From NCBI GenBank assembly GCA_028565635.1, contig JAOXYB010030820.1, positions 1-14,724 of the forward strand: a DNA stretch of 14,724 bases, written 5' to 3'. The notes under the pieces are model-generated. The model searched no databases. It was not told the origin of the DNA and saw nothing but the letters and a program-made list of their open reading frames with translations. A program made the translations under genes and the position numbers. Each line of letters opens with the position of its first letter. Position 1 is the first letter of the stretch. The stretch is from Phoronis ovalis. Its lineage: Eukaryota; Phoronida; Phoronidae. This document shows, in pieces, positions 1 through 8,889 of this stretch.

Positions 1-120
1 GGGGGAGGTGTGGGAGGGTGGAGGTGGGCGGGGGGGGGGAGGGGGGGGGTGGTGGGGGGGGGGAGGGGGGTGGGGGGGGGGGGGGGGTGGGGGGGGGGGG
101 GGGGGGGGGGGGGGGAGGGG
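1..120. repeat. G-rich low-complexity tract
   Basis: Almost pure G with scattered T and A, including uninterrupted runs of more than ten G. It fits no clean short unit. Many G-runs close together could form G-quadruplexes on the + strand. Such tracts are also typical of poorly resolved sequence at a contig edge, so the exact length is doubtful. Glycine-rich translations through it are compositional only. Confidence 0.9.
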
Positions 121-965
121 TAAGGGGACAACGGTGGAGGGAGTATGGGGGGGACTGTCAACCAAGGTGGCTATATGTATGTGTGGCTAATTGGGCATGA
201 TTTTCAGAGTAACTTCTTATGACGGTATATATTTCAGTTCTGGGTGTTTACGATGGTTTGTAGTTTATTCTCATTACTATGTATAACAGTTTTCCGGAAA
301 GAAAATGCTTACAACAGAGTCATTTTTTCCAAAAACATTCACTTAGTTTTTCTCACTTTTCCATATCACCCAAGGAAAGGATATGTTTCAATGTAATTGG
401 GCACGGTTGTATTTTAATCCCTAGTGCTTACTTGCCATGGGTAACCATGAGACCTTGACCCTCTCACTTCTACTAAAAATTAGCCATCGTACAAAACTTG
501 TGCTGATTCGCTTTGGATATTTGATTCTATTTTTTTGTGTTATGCAAATATATGAATAGAGGGGCATAATTCTGTGCAGCACATCCACACTTATGCTGGA
601 AATGGTTGATCATTACTGATCCTTCACAAATAGTTGACATGACACATTCATTTAAAAAGTAATAGACGGTATACATATAGAATTAAAAAAATAAAGTATC
701 ATCAAAAGTTTATGAACTGCAGTAACGCAACATGCATTTTGAATTTCTTTTTGGACCATAGGGAATTGGTGTTATTAAGCACCTTTACTGGAAATCAGAT
801 TAATGAAAAGTAATCCTATCAAAACTCCAGAATACATTATTCGACAGTAAGATTTAGAAGGAAAAGAACAATTGGGGTTTCTGGCAATAGCAGACATATT
901 AGAAATTTACTAATGTTGTATATTATCTGCGACACAATACCATGAATGTACAAAAATATTTGTAG
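121..965. other. non-coding, presumed intron of the CMP gene
   Basis: AT-rich sequence with stops in all frames. I looked here for the first half of the ULD, which must lie upstream of the exon at 966, and did not find it. It probably lies to the left of the window. Confidence 0.5.
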
Positions 966-1092
966 GTGCTATACAATTCAAGAACTGGAAACCACTGCCA
1001 TTTAATGCAATCACAGATAACACTGAGCTGACTGTAGAAGATGTCCTAGGTGAATTAACATCAGTGTCTACACTCAGGATCAGAGTATGCAA
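966..1092 (+). CDS. dve: dve-like exon: C-terminal half of ULD
   Basis: 127 bases, entering in phase 1 (first full codon at 968) and leaving in phase 2 at the donor GTAAGT (1093). The 41 whole codons align with the end of the SATB1 ULD: G-A-I-Q, then N-W-K-P-L-P, TDN, TVEDVLGEL and a final TLRIRV. The acceptor (TTTGTAG, ending at 965) has a weak pyrimidine tract, so the left border is the least certain splice site in this gene. The frame stays open back to 914. Confidence 0.7.
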
Positions 1093-4059
1093 GTAAGTTA
1101 CATCCTGGCTTTATGTCTTAAGAGTTACCCTATAGAATAGTATATGAACATCTTGGTTCACGGGGCTTGGTTGCTGGTTCTGTGGTTTTGAAATGGCTTA
1201 GTGGAAATGGTGATAGAAATGCTTGTCCTGTAGAAGCTTTTACTTTACAGTTTTCTGTTTTTAGCCACCTTACAATTGATAGGCATTTAACTGTCAAAAC
1301 TACTGTCAAAAAAATTCAAAATTATATTCAAATTATTACACTAGCTACAAATGAAGCAGATGTTAATCACAAATGACAATAAAAATAGCTATTTTGAATC
1401 TCTGTTTTTATTTGAGGTCCCTTTTAATTAGTAAAATACTAGTCAAAGTTGCTATAAATTAGATGTACCTATGATGTTGAACACTGTTGTCACCATTTCA
1501 GACTGAGTTGTTATAACTTCACACTGGCAGATATTTAGTGGCTCATAGCTGGCATTAATGGGGGATTGGTATGACTAGGCAAATGTCACTGATCTATCTG
1601 AATGTTTTTGCTTCCCTCACTCTTGTACAAATTAGTGAAATGTATATTTAGTGAAACCTATCCTTTTTCGTAATATCTGAATTACAGATTTGTAAAACTT
1701 TTAGTAAAACTTCGTTGGCTTTGACAAATGATGCACGTAGGTTCTTTTAGAATTACTTTCTATTTGTAAGTTTTGTCTTATATTGTTTTAGTATTTTCTT
1801 CAGCTTTCTTACCCATTTTTAATCTGTTAGTTTAATAATTGCATGCTACCATATCACGCATTTGTATTTGCTGTGCCTACACCTCCTCCACCCTACCAAG
1901 CAAGTTAGCGGGTTAATGGGCATTAATAAGCTGTTGTTTGCTATGTATGAAACATTAAAATTCATTGCAGACATATAGTTAACACTAAAAAAAATTCCAC
2001 CAAGCCAACAGTTAATTTTTCACAACAACTAGGTTTCCCAAGTACTTTTGATTGTAAGTCGCACCATGCCATATAAAAATGTTAAGTCACACAGAGAATG
2101 TGAATAAACAAACTGAACAATCTGCATTAAGATCTCGGATATTTTGCCGTCACGTTTTTCAGTAAACCGTCTCTTTACCCTGAGCATGACGTGAAGGAAA
2201 AGTTGTTACAATTGCTACTAAATCAATCACAGGATTTGTTACTCAATGCTGGATGCCCAATTAATAAGGTACGTTTAAGATTATATGCATATGAGGATTG
2301 ATGCTGACTTTTGAACATTATTTGTGAGAGACCAGAATTAAATATGTGTGTCAAAAAATATACCGTAAAATTAGTTTTATTGAAGATCTGAGTAGCACCA
2401 AACTTAATAATTAGACTGTGCTCACTATTTCAAACTCCAGCTTGGAAGGGATGGAGGTCAAGTGTCCAGACTATTAAGGAATTTTCTTTATGCATCATGT
2501 ACATCATTTATTTTCAGCAGTAACTTTACTAACAGGAACTGACAGTGGTCACATTACTGAAGGGGAAGCTGTTAATTGAACTGTTAGTAATAATTTTTCA
2601 GGAATTACTTAATCAGATATCAAAAGGCCAGTCACCAAAGTACATCCCTAGTAGCACGAGAGATGCATTCTACAAATGGTATTCACAGCAACTCAACAGA
2701 CCAAAAATTGCTCCCGAAATTTTAAAAGTACCTGGAGATAGACGAGGCGTCACCGATGGTCATCATCAGGTGCATCATCAATCGTTTCCTACAGTATCGC
2801 ACATGCTTCATCCTAAACAAACTTCTCCATCAGCTGGATCTCCACGAACACGACTACGCACATCATTTGATCCCGATCATGAAATTCCTCGTTTAAACAA
2901 GTGGTTCCGATGTAATCAGCATCCTTCAAGATATCAGATGATGCAATATCTGGACGAGCTAAATAGTTTGGAAACTCGCAAAGGACAGCTTCGGAAACCA
3001 TTAGATCTCCTAAATATCATACATTGGTTTAAAAATGCACGAGCAGCTGTACGTAAGGGCATAAAAGTATTAGATGGGGACAATATCGATCCTAGCAATG
3101 ATAAATCACACACCAGTGACGAGACTGGGGATAAGGCCAGTGTACCTGATTTGCCAAATAGGAATGCTGTTTATGTCATGCCTAAACCTTTGAATTCTGC
3201 AAGGGATGATAATGATGATGACGATGATATGTCGAGTGATAGCGACAATAGTTTGGATGAGGAAGGCATAGAACCACAAGATCTGTCAGTGCCTAAATCT
3301 AGTGTACAATCAAATGATGACAGTATTACTGAAAATGAGAAAAAACAAGCTAATGAAGAATGTGATAGTGTTAAAAGTGAGGGTGGGATAAAAAAACGAG
3401 CCAATGAAAACACAAAGGAGGAAAGCGTGAAAAAGAAAAAATCTGACGATACAAATAAACTATTGATTAAGAAAGAAAAATCGAGCAGTGAGGACGAAAG
3501 TGATACTAGTAGCGATTACTCATCAACAAATGTAAGCGTGCCCCACAGTTCATCTCAGATGATGCTACCTATATATTCCATGCCTTACCCTGTTGGCCTA
3601 GCCTACTCTGGTTTAGGAATGCATGGCATACCACCTCATTTCTATGGCACTCAGTTTCCCAATATGAATGCTGCAGGTCATCCAGGATTGAATATGCTAA
3701 ATCGGCCTCATGTCAAACCTAAACCTCAAACATCTCCGTCAAATAATTCAGAATCTAATGAAAACCTCTGCAAAGAAGAAAAACGACGACGACATCGGGT
3801 ATTCATTGACCCTGTTTCAGAAATACCTCTATTGGAACACTGGTTTGAGCAAGAAACTCATCCGCCTCACTACGTTATTGAAAAATACTGCGAAGAACTT
3901 AATAAAATGGAATACCGTCAGCGATATCCAAAACTGAATCCAAAAAATATACAGTTGTGGTTTAAAAATCACCGTGCAAAAGTAAAACGTCTACGTTTAG
4001 GTCAGTCATTGAATCTTAGTCAAAATGGCTTCCACCTTAACGAATCTGATTCATCTTAG
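966..4059 (+). CDS. dve: Compass (CMP) family homeobox protein, dve-like, 3' part of gene
   Basis: Joined exons 966-1092, 2163-2268 and 2602-4059 encode about 562 residues of a nuclear transcription factor, open at the 5' end. Order of domains: C-terminal half of a SATB-type ubiquitin-like domain (G-x-I-Q, then W-x-P-x-P, then a TD...TV-x-D-x-L stretch as in SATB1), a CUT-like domain split by an intron, homeodomain 1 (2851-3057), an acidic and Lys/Ser-rich linker with a PQDLS CtBP motif, a Pro/Met/Tyr-rich stretch, and homeodomain 2 (3784-3990). Both homeodomains are about 69 residues, with roughly ten extra residues before helix 3, and read W-F-K-N in helix 3. Lys at position 50, two homeodomains, the CMP module and the absence of SATB CUT repeats match Drosophila Defective proventriculus and amphioxus Compass. 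In flies Dve acts in midgut, photoreceptor and wing patterning; the role here is inferred by family only. Confidence 0.82.
1093..2162 (+). other. dve: intron of dve-like gene
   Basis: From donor GTAAGT to acceptor TTTTTCAG. AT-rich and stop-filled. An open stretch at 1167-1376 has no recognisable protein content. Nothing else stands out. Confidence 0.65.
2163..2268 (+). CDS. dve: dve-like exon: first half of CUTL domain
   Basis: 106 bases. The first base completes an Asn codon with the previous exon (phase 2); the exon ends in phase 0 at the donor GTACGT. It encodes KPSLYPEHDVKEKLL followed by LLLNQSQDLLLNAGCPINK, which aligns with the SATB1 CUTL segment around LKDMNQSSLAKECPLSQ: the NQS and the CP pair are shared. 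It is more divergent than the equivalent exon at 6267. Confidence 0.8.
2269..2601 (+). other. dve: intron inside the CUTL domain
   Basis: 333 bases, GTACGT to TTTTTCAG, phase 0. It falls at the same alignment position (directly after CP-x-x-K/Q) as the intron 6379-6700 in the second cassette, which supports common descent of the two. Confidence 0.8.
2602..4059 (+). CDS. dve: dve-like terminal exon: second half of CUTL plus two homeodomains
   Basis: Acceptor TTTTTCAG ends at 2601 and the exon opens in phase 0 with Glu-Leu-Leu-Asn-Gln; TAG is at 4057-4059. The start codon at 2545, in the same frame, lies in the intron and is not used. The exon finishes the CUTL domain (FYKWYSQQL matches SATB1 FGRWYKHF), then carries homeodomain 1, an acidic stretch (3205-3255), PQDLS (3274-3288), Lys-rich clusters that could serve for nuclear import (3394-3441), two psi-K-x-E SUMO-type sites (3370-3381, 3466-3477), a Met/Pro/Tyr-rich stretch and homeodomain 2. 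About 23 residues follow homeodomain 2. Confidence 0.9.
   Translation, partial: ELLNQISKGQSPKYIPSSTRDAFYKWYSQQLNRPKIAPEILKVPGDRRGVTDGHHQVHHQSFPTVSHMLHPKQTSPSAGSPRTRLRTSFDPDHEIPRLNKWFRCNQHPSRYQMMQYLDELNSLETRKGQLRKPLDLLNIIHWFKNARAAVRKGIKVLDGDNIDPSNDKSHTSDETGDKASVPDLPNRNAVYVMPKPLNSARDDNDDDDDMSSDSDNSLDEEGIEPQDLSVPKSSVQSNDDSITENEKKQANEECDSVKSEGGIKKRANENTKEESVKKKKSDDTNKLLIKKEKSSSEDESDTSSDYSSTNVSVPHSSSQMMLPIYSMPYPVGLAYSGLGMHGIPPHFYGTQFPNMNAAGHPGLNMLNRPHVKPKPQTSPSNNSESNENLCKEEKRRRHRVFIDPVSEIPLLEHWFEQETHPPHYVIEKYCEELNKMEYRQRYPKLNPKNIQLWFKNHRAKVKRLRLGQSLNLSQNGFHLNESDSS
3274..3288 (+). other. dve: CtBP-binding motif PQDLS
   Basis: The five residues Pro-Gln-Asp-Leu-Ser match the canonical P-x-D-L-S motif that docks the corepressor CtBP. 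It sits in the disordered acidic linker between the two homeodomains, a normal place for such a motif. It suggests a repressor function. Confidence 0.75.
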
Positions 4060-6266
4060 GGTATAGCACTAGCCTTTAGATCTGAATTTTTGTGGTAGAA
4101 TTTTCTCATAACTACGCAAATGTCAAATGATATCTTTTTTATTTATACATTATATATTATTAAATGTTAATTGTTCATGTGAACACATGACAAGATATAG
4201 AGTATTACTAGTTGAATGTTTTCTGTAAAACATGTTGTTTTTATTCTGTTGCAATGTTTAAAAAGTCTTAAATGATAATTATTTTAATACTGTCTGTAAA
4301 TAATTAATGTTACTACGCATTAAAAGGCATTACGTTATTGCATATTGCTATAATTATTATGTTATTTGGTGATGGGAATTCCATTGTTTTGATCTAGTGC
4401 AATTAAACTTGTGAAATAGGGAATATTATTATTACACTGTTTGGTACTAGGTGGTTGATAAAACGAATAAATATTTAAATACTACCGCTTAGTTCAATTT
4501 AATTTAACTTTTGTTTTGTACTGGTAATCATAGATTCTTAAACTCAGTAACTCACGATCTAAAGGAATTTAAGAATGTTTCAACACCATCTTACTGAGTT
4601 GAAGAATTTGGCGGTGTACAAAATTCTAGTTTTGTTGTTAAACATTACTGATTTTTATCCAATTAAATTTAAAATATGTATTGGACCAAAAAGATATGAT
4701 AAATTTGCTTTCATTGATTTGTAGACGCAATTCTTGATATGTATGCAAACAAAGTCAAGAGAATATCCGCAATTCATGAATTAAAGGTGCCTTATAAAAT
4801 CATATTAAAATATTTATTTTATGCTGTAGTATTCTCACATAGCTATTCTCAGGATATATTTTCACTATAGGAAAATATGTTGTTGAACTATCTAAATATA
4901 TATTGTTCAAATATATTCTATTTAACTCTATTATATGTTTTGTTTATTTTAAAATACCCATGTTCAAGTATCATTCAAATAACACAACATACTGACAACA
5001 GTTTGCATGGATAAGGACCTTTGCTATACATTGTCATTTGTTTTGGTTTGTGATGTGATAATCAGATAAATATTAGGAGTACAAAAACAGCTGATAGGTA
5101 TCATAACCCTGGAAATGAGTTCAAAAAAAGCAGAAGAATAGACTATTTGCATGCGCTTTGTGGTGCTACTGGTCCCAAAGATTTCCATTCTTCGTTTTTT
5201 GAATGAACAGCCGTGCTCCATTTGTTTCCAGTTCATTCACAAAACCTGGAATTGTGTAAACATTTGGTGGCTCCACCAAGTGCTTGTAAATTGTGTATTT
5301 GATGATGGATTTCATCCATCGTTATATACATAACCACTACCTGCCTTTACTGGCACACAAATGTGACATCACACATCAAGGGATGAATAACAATGGGTGA
5401 TGTGATTACCACAAGTTATGTATCGATGCAAATTAGAAATGACACTTTCTAAATAATACCGATCCTCAATTCTTCAAGAAAGCGTGCAAATTATCTCCTC
5501 TAGAAAACATTAGTCGCACTTCATGGAATAATATGACATCATGCAAACATTTCAAGGTTACACAGGTTAGAAACTAAAATATTCTTTATAAGCTGGTGAT
5601 GCTAATGGCTATGTTCCATGTTGGTAGCAGTTACCACAATTCAGCTAAAATCTTAAATATTTCACTGTTATTTTAACCGTGTAGCTCAGATTTTATGCCA
5701 AAAATGAGCACATGCAGAAAAACTACATCCCTCCATAAAAGGCAACCTTTAATATAGACATGTTTCCTACAAGTGACTTGCAATAATATTTGTTCTATTA
5801 GTTTTCTTGAAAATAATATATGTTGGTGATATAGTTTAATGTGTTTACTACCAGTTTATCAAGGATGGTGGGATCAATGTTTTAGAAAACCATGCAAGTG
5901 GGACGGATAGTATAAAAACAAAATCTGGATGTCTTGGAATCTGCCAATTCCATTTTAACATTGGCATAAATTAAGAAGAAGTAAAAGTCATCCTTCACCC
6001 TGTAAATCATATTTGCCATCATAAAAAATGTTATCCTTGTAATGTGCAAAATGTTTTGTTGATTAATTTTTTTTGATATTTTTTAAGAAAAATGGAATGA
6101 ACTATTTGGCTGGTAAAATGCTTACATGTGAGCTTGCTTTATTGTGCATGCAAAATGTACCTTGCATACACTTCTGTATGTCCGACAGTATTTTTCATTT
6201 TCTTATATTATAAATAAAAAGTATACAGATTTTATGCCCAATTATTATTTACCATTTACTTTTCAG
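4060..6266. other. 3' UTR of dve-like gene and AT-rich spacer
   Basis: Begins with the 3' UTR. The first canonical polyadenylation signal AATAAA is at 4466-4471, with an ATTAAA variant near 4318. The remainder is AT-rich without protein-like frames. I searched for a second ULD exon (G-x-I-Q, W-x-P-x-P, TV-x-D-x-L) to serve the cassette at 6267 and saw none. An imperfect foldback lies at 5317-5428. Confidence 0.55.
5317..5428. repeat. imperfect foldback (inverted repeat)
   Basis: CATCG...ATACATAAC at 5317-5334 is matched by GTTATGTATCGATG at 5415-5428, whose complement reads CATCGATACATAAC. Inside it ACATCAC (5366-5372) pairs with GTGATGT (5397-5403). The arms have gaps, so this may be a decayed MITE or chance. 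Confidence 0.35.
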
Positions 6267-6378
6267 TCCATATGACAGAGACTTTGAATGGAATGACCGT
6301 TCAGTTAGAAATGCTGTGATGGAAATATTAAAAGAAATGAATCAGTCCAACCTTGCTAAACTGTGTCCTCTTTCACAG
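6267..6378 (+). CDS. cassette 2 exon: first half of CUTL
   Basis: 112 bases between acceptor CTTTTCAG (ending 6266) and donor GTAAAC (6379). It enters in phase 2 and leaves in phase 0, as does the equivalent exon at 2163-2268. The [14 protein letters not shown] segment is nearly identical to vertebrate SATB1. Confidence 0.85.
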
Positions 6379-7603
6379 GTAAACTCTTCATTTAATTGTA
6401 ATTTTCAATGTGAATTCAGAATGTAGGATTTAGGAAACTCTTCAATATTTAAGACATTATTATTATTATGTAGTTCAGCTTATTTGTTGTGCTTGCTTCA
6501 ATGTGTACATCTTGTACAACAGTTAAGATTCGGTACATTTTGGACCTTTTAAAATAAAATAGTGAAAAAATGTTTTGGTTGAAAAATCCTAACTCCTTCA
6601 CTTTTTCAAAAAATGGAACTCATAGTGTATCCATGCCTTATTGCTGATTCACATTAATGCGCACATTATTAAACAACAAATATCATTTTCATTTTTATAG
6701 CCTACTATTTCAAATATTGCAAACTCAAAGAAAGGATGCTACATAGGTAAAGAAAAATGCAGAGAATTTGGAAACTGGTATAAACATTACAGAGCAGAAC
6801 ACAGAGGTACTCATAATTGATAGGAAATATATTTACCTAAAATGCTGTCATATAACCATATTGCACTTTCAAAGTAAAGTTGTATTCATTCGGTGTAAAA
6901 CAAATGTATATGTGGTTTTGAAAAATAACAGTACAAAAAGTTAAGCTTTCACATTGTTAAAAGACATGACACAGTACCTGCCATAACAATAAAAATAACT
7001 TAAAACTAAATTCTGTTTTCAGCATCTCAAGAAATTATTGACAGCCTGCCAAAAGATGCCCGATTGACTTTTCATCCAACAAAAGAAATTCCTCTTCTCA
7101 GAGAATGGTATCGTTCTTGTAAAAATCCATCTGATGATGACATCCAGTGTTTTACTGACCAGCTAAACCATGGTCACGTAAGACGACAGAGAGCTAAAGT
7201 AACGACAGCTAAAGTAAAAATTTGGTGGAAAAATGAGCGACAACGAGAAAAACGCCTTTCGTCAACGCCAGACAATACGAAACCTACTAGAAAACACATA
7301 AAGGGGGTTATACCTAAAGTTAAGTTCATCGAACGTAAGCCTTTATCAACCTCTGTATCTACTGAAAATGTGAACATTTCGACTGGTTCTACATCTGCAC
7401 CAAACACAATGCTCACTGAACAAGCTCCAGTCAGTAATGATATGTCGCAAGAAGGATATTCTCTATTCAGTCAACAAGGATCTAGTCACGAGATGCTACA
7501 AGATGGTTGTGTCTACAGCCAAATGACTACAATTTCCTCACAGGCAGACAGTATTTTTGCAGGTGGCGATATTATAAGTTCGCAGCATGATTATCTCAAG
7601 TAA
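6267..7603 (+). CDS. second CMP-family cassette: CUTL domain plus one K50 homeodomain (dve/SATB-like)
   Basis: Joined exons 6267-6378, 6701-6806 and 7023-7603 encode about 265 residues. The CUTL part is strikingly SATB1-like: SVRNAV, then [15 protein letters not shown], then [12 protein letters not shown], against VRNALKDLL, DMNQSSLAKECPLSQ and KCQEFGRWYKHF in SATB1. A single homeodomain (7061-7255) follows, with the E-I-P-L-L and helix-3 features of the dve-like gene but reading W-W-K-N. The C-terminal 115 residues are Ser/Thr/Gln-rich and probably disordered, with a basic stretch just after the homeodomain. No start codon or ULD was found: the first exon enters in phase 2 and needs an upstream partner. 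It could be a tandem paralogue with an unrecognised 5' end, or an alternative 3' end of the gene at 966, whose ULD exon leaves in exactly the phase required. Confidence 0.8.
6379..6700 (+). other. intron inside CUTL of cassette 2
   Basis: 322 bases, GTAAAC to TTTTTATAG, phase 0, at the position homologous to 2269-2601. AT-rich with no other content. Confidence 0.75.
6701..6806 (+). CDS. cassette 2 exon: second half of CUTL
   Basis: 106 bases, phase 0 in and phase 1 out at donor GTACTC. It encodes [20 protein letters not shown] and then [10 protein letters not shown], the conserved helix that closes the CUTL domain. In the dve-like gene this piece is fused with the homeodomains in one exon. 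Confidence 0.85.
7023..7603 (+). CDS. cassette 2 terminal exon: homeodomain
   Basis: The acceptor GTTTTCAG ends at 7022; the exon enters in phase 1 and completes an Ala codon with the previous exon, then runs to TAA at 7601-7603. The homeodomain (7061-7255, about 65 residues) has Trp48, Trp49 (usually Phe), Lys50, Asn51 and Arg53, with extra residues before helix 3. The tail ends in [10 protein letters not shown]. Confidence 0.88.
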
Positions 7604-8889
7604 CCTCTTAGCACATTTCTCTTCATTCAACAGTCAAACATCGTTGGTGATATGATAACTAGGACGCACATTTTGAGAAAGGCATTGCAGATTTGCTGTA
7701 GAAGCAGTCTATGGTTTTAAGCAAAAGTATGAAATGAAAACAATTTAAATTGCAGTGATATGCATTATAAATTTATTAGATGTTCAACATCCAAAAATCA
7801 TAATCACACAAAACATATCTATTAGAATCCTATGATCAAGCATGCAACATTTATCTGGAAATTCTATGGTCAACACAGTAATAATTAGCCTTTCAGAAAC
7901 TCCATAGGATACCCTTGGATTAGAAGTAGAACCAAATGTCGCTATCACAGTTCCTGAGACGAAGTTGTATTATTCTCAGCACAGTTCCAATTTAGCATGA
8001 ACTACCTTAAACAGTAGAGGCTGTCAAATGGTACACCTACTTCAGAAATTAGACTTAATTTACTAGTTGGTATAAAGTCGCATACTAAAGTCATATCTTT
8101 GTAACAGAAACTTTTCTGATAATAGTTTTAACATTTGGCTACCAGAGGAGATATGCAACTCTTCTGAGGAAAGGTCGATCTTATTTGAAGTGACTTAATA
8201 TATGCATGCCACCCCATAAGACCCTTTTTCAGCTTCTTGTGTTTAGTATGCATGTATACCAAGAGGGTATATTTTAAATAATTGACTACCATAGGTTGCA
8301 TTTCTTGTTTATCACTGGACTATCTTTTACTTTTTTTACCTGTTAGCCAAATATTTTTGTCAATAGATTTATACAAACGGAGTGTATTTAAATAAATAGT
8401 TATCTACCACAGGGTCAATTTCTTGTAAACAAATCTGGCTTGTACTGTTTAGAATGGGTTGTACATTTCCAGGATTTTGTTTACCATGGTATATAAGTTT
8501 GCTTTTTTGTGTTCACCATGGGGTATATTTTTGGAAAATACTCTTACCAAGTTGGGCAAGTCTGTAATGTCACATTTTCCAGTGTCCCTCTGGTGGTGGC
8601 GATTTGAAACTCTAACCAGAAAAGGTTTTTAGGTTCCTGCTCCTTGATACTGTAATCTTAACCGACAGTTGTTTTAAGGTTTGTTCTAGTCAAATTATAT
8701 AGATAGTACTGCATATAAACAAACAAGCCAGTTTGTGAGTGTTTAAATGTATAATCAATATGTTAAGATTTCACAAACCAATTGTTTGATAGTTAATGTT
8801 GTAAGTATAATAATAGATCATGAAATAAATTTCTGCATGACAAAAATCTCCTGAAGAGTTTTATCTTGGGGATCCAACTCAGACATATT
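7604..8889. other. presumed 3' UTR and intergenic DNA
   Basis: No protein-like frame on either strand. Candidate polyadenylation signals AATAAA for the cassette above are at 8391-8396 and 8824-8829; none lies closer to the stop codon. A diverged tandem duplication occupies 8254-8535. Confidence 0.55.
8254..8535. repeat. diverged tandem duplication
   Basis: 8254-8314 and 8369-8431 align over about 60 bases, offset by 115, sharing TATAC-A, GTATATT or GTGTATT, TTAAATAA, CTACCA-AGG and ATTTCTTGT. Two further short copies of a (T)TACCATGG or CACCATGGGG plus GTATAT word occur at 8477-8502 and 8509-8535. An old local duplication is likely. Confidence 0.5.

Noticed and set aside
8-200. Glycine-rich open frames in the G tract
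   Set aside because: Any frame through poly-G is open; no start context, no splice sites, pure composition.
1167-1376. 69-codon frame on the + strand in the first intron
   Set aside because: Starts with TTG, no recognised motif, flanked by good splice sites of the dve-like gene; treated as intron.
2545-2601. ATG-initiated N-terminal extension of the homeobox exon
   Set aside because: These 19 codons lie upstream of a strong TTTTTCAG acceptor, and the CUTL alignment requires joining at 2602 to the exon ending 2268.
966-4059. Calling the gene a SATB orthologue
   Set aside because: No CUT repeats between CUTL and homeodomain, two homeodomains instead of one, and Lys50 rather than Gln; dve/Compass fits better.
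5024-5333. Overlapping open frames on both strands in the spacer
   Set aside because: Low-complexity hydrophobic translations, no domain, no splice support.
5935-5958. W-N-L-P-I-P-F codons resembling the ULD motif W-K-P-L-P-F
   Set aside because: A stop follows at once, no G-x-I-Q before it and no usable donor; chance similarity, not the missing ULD of cassette B.
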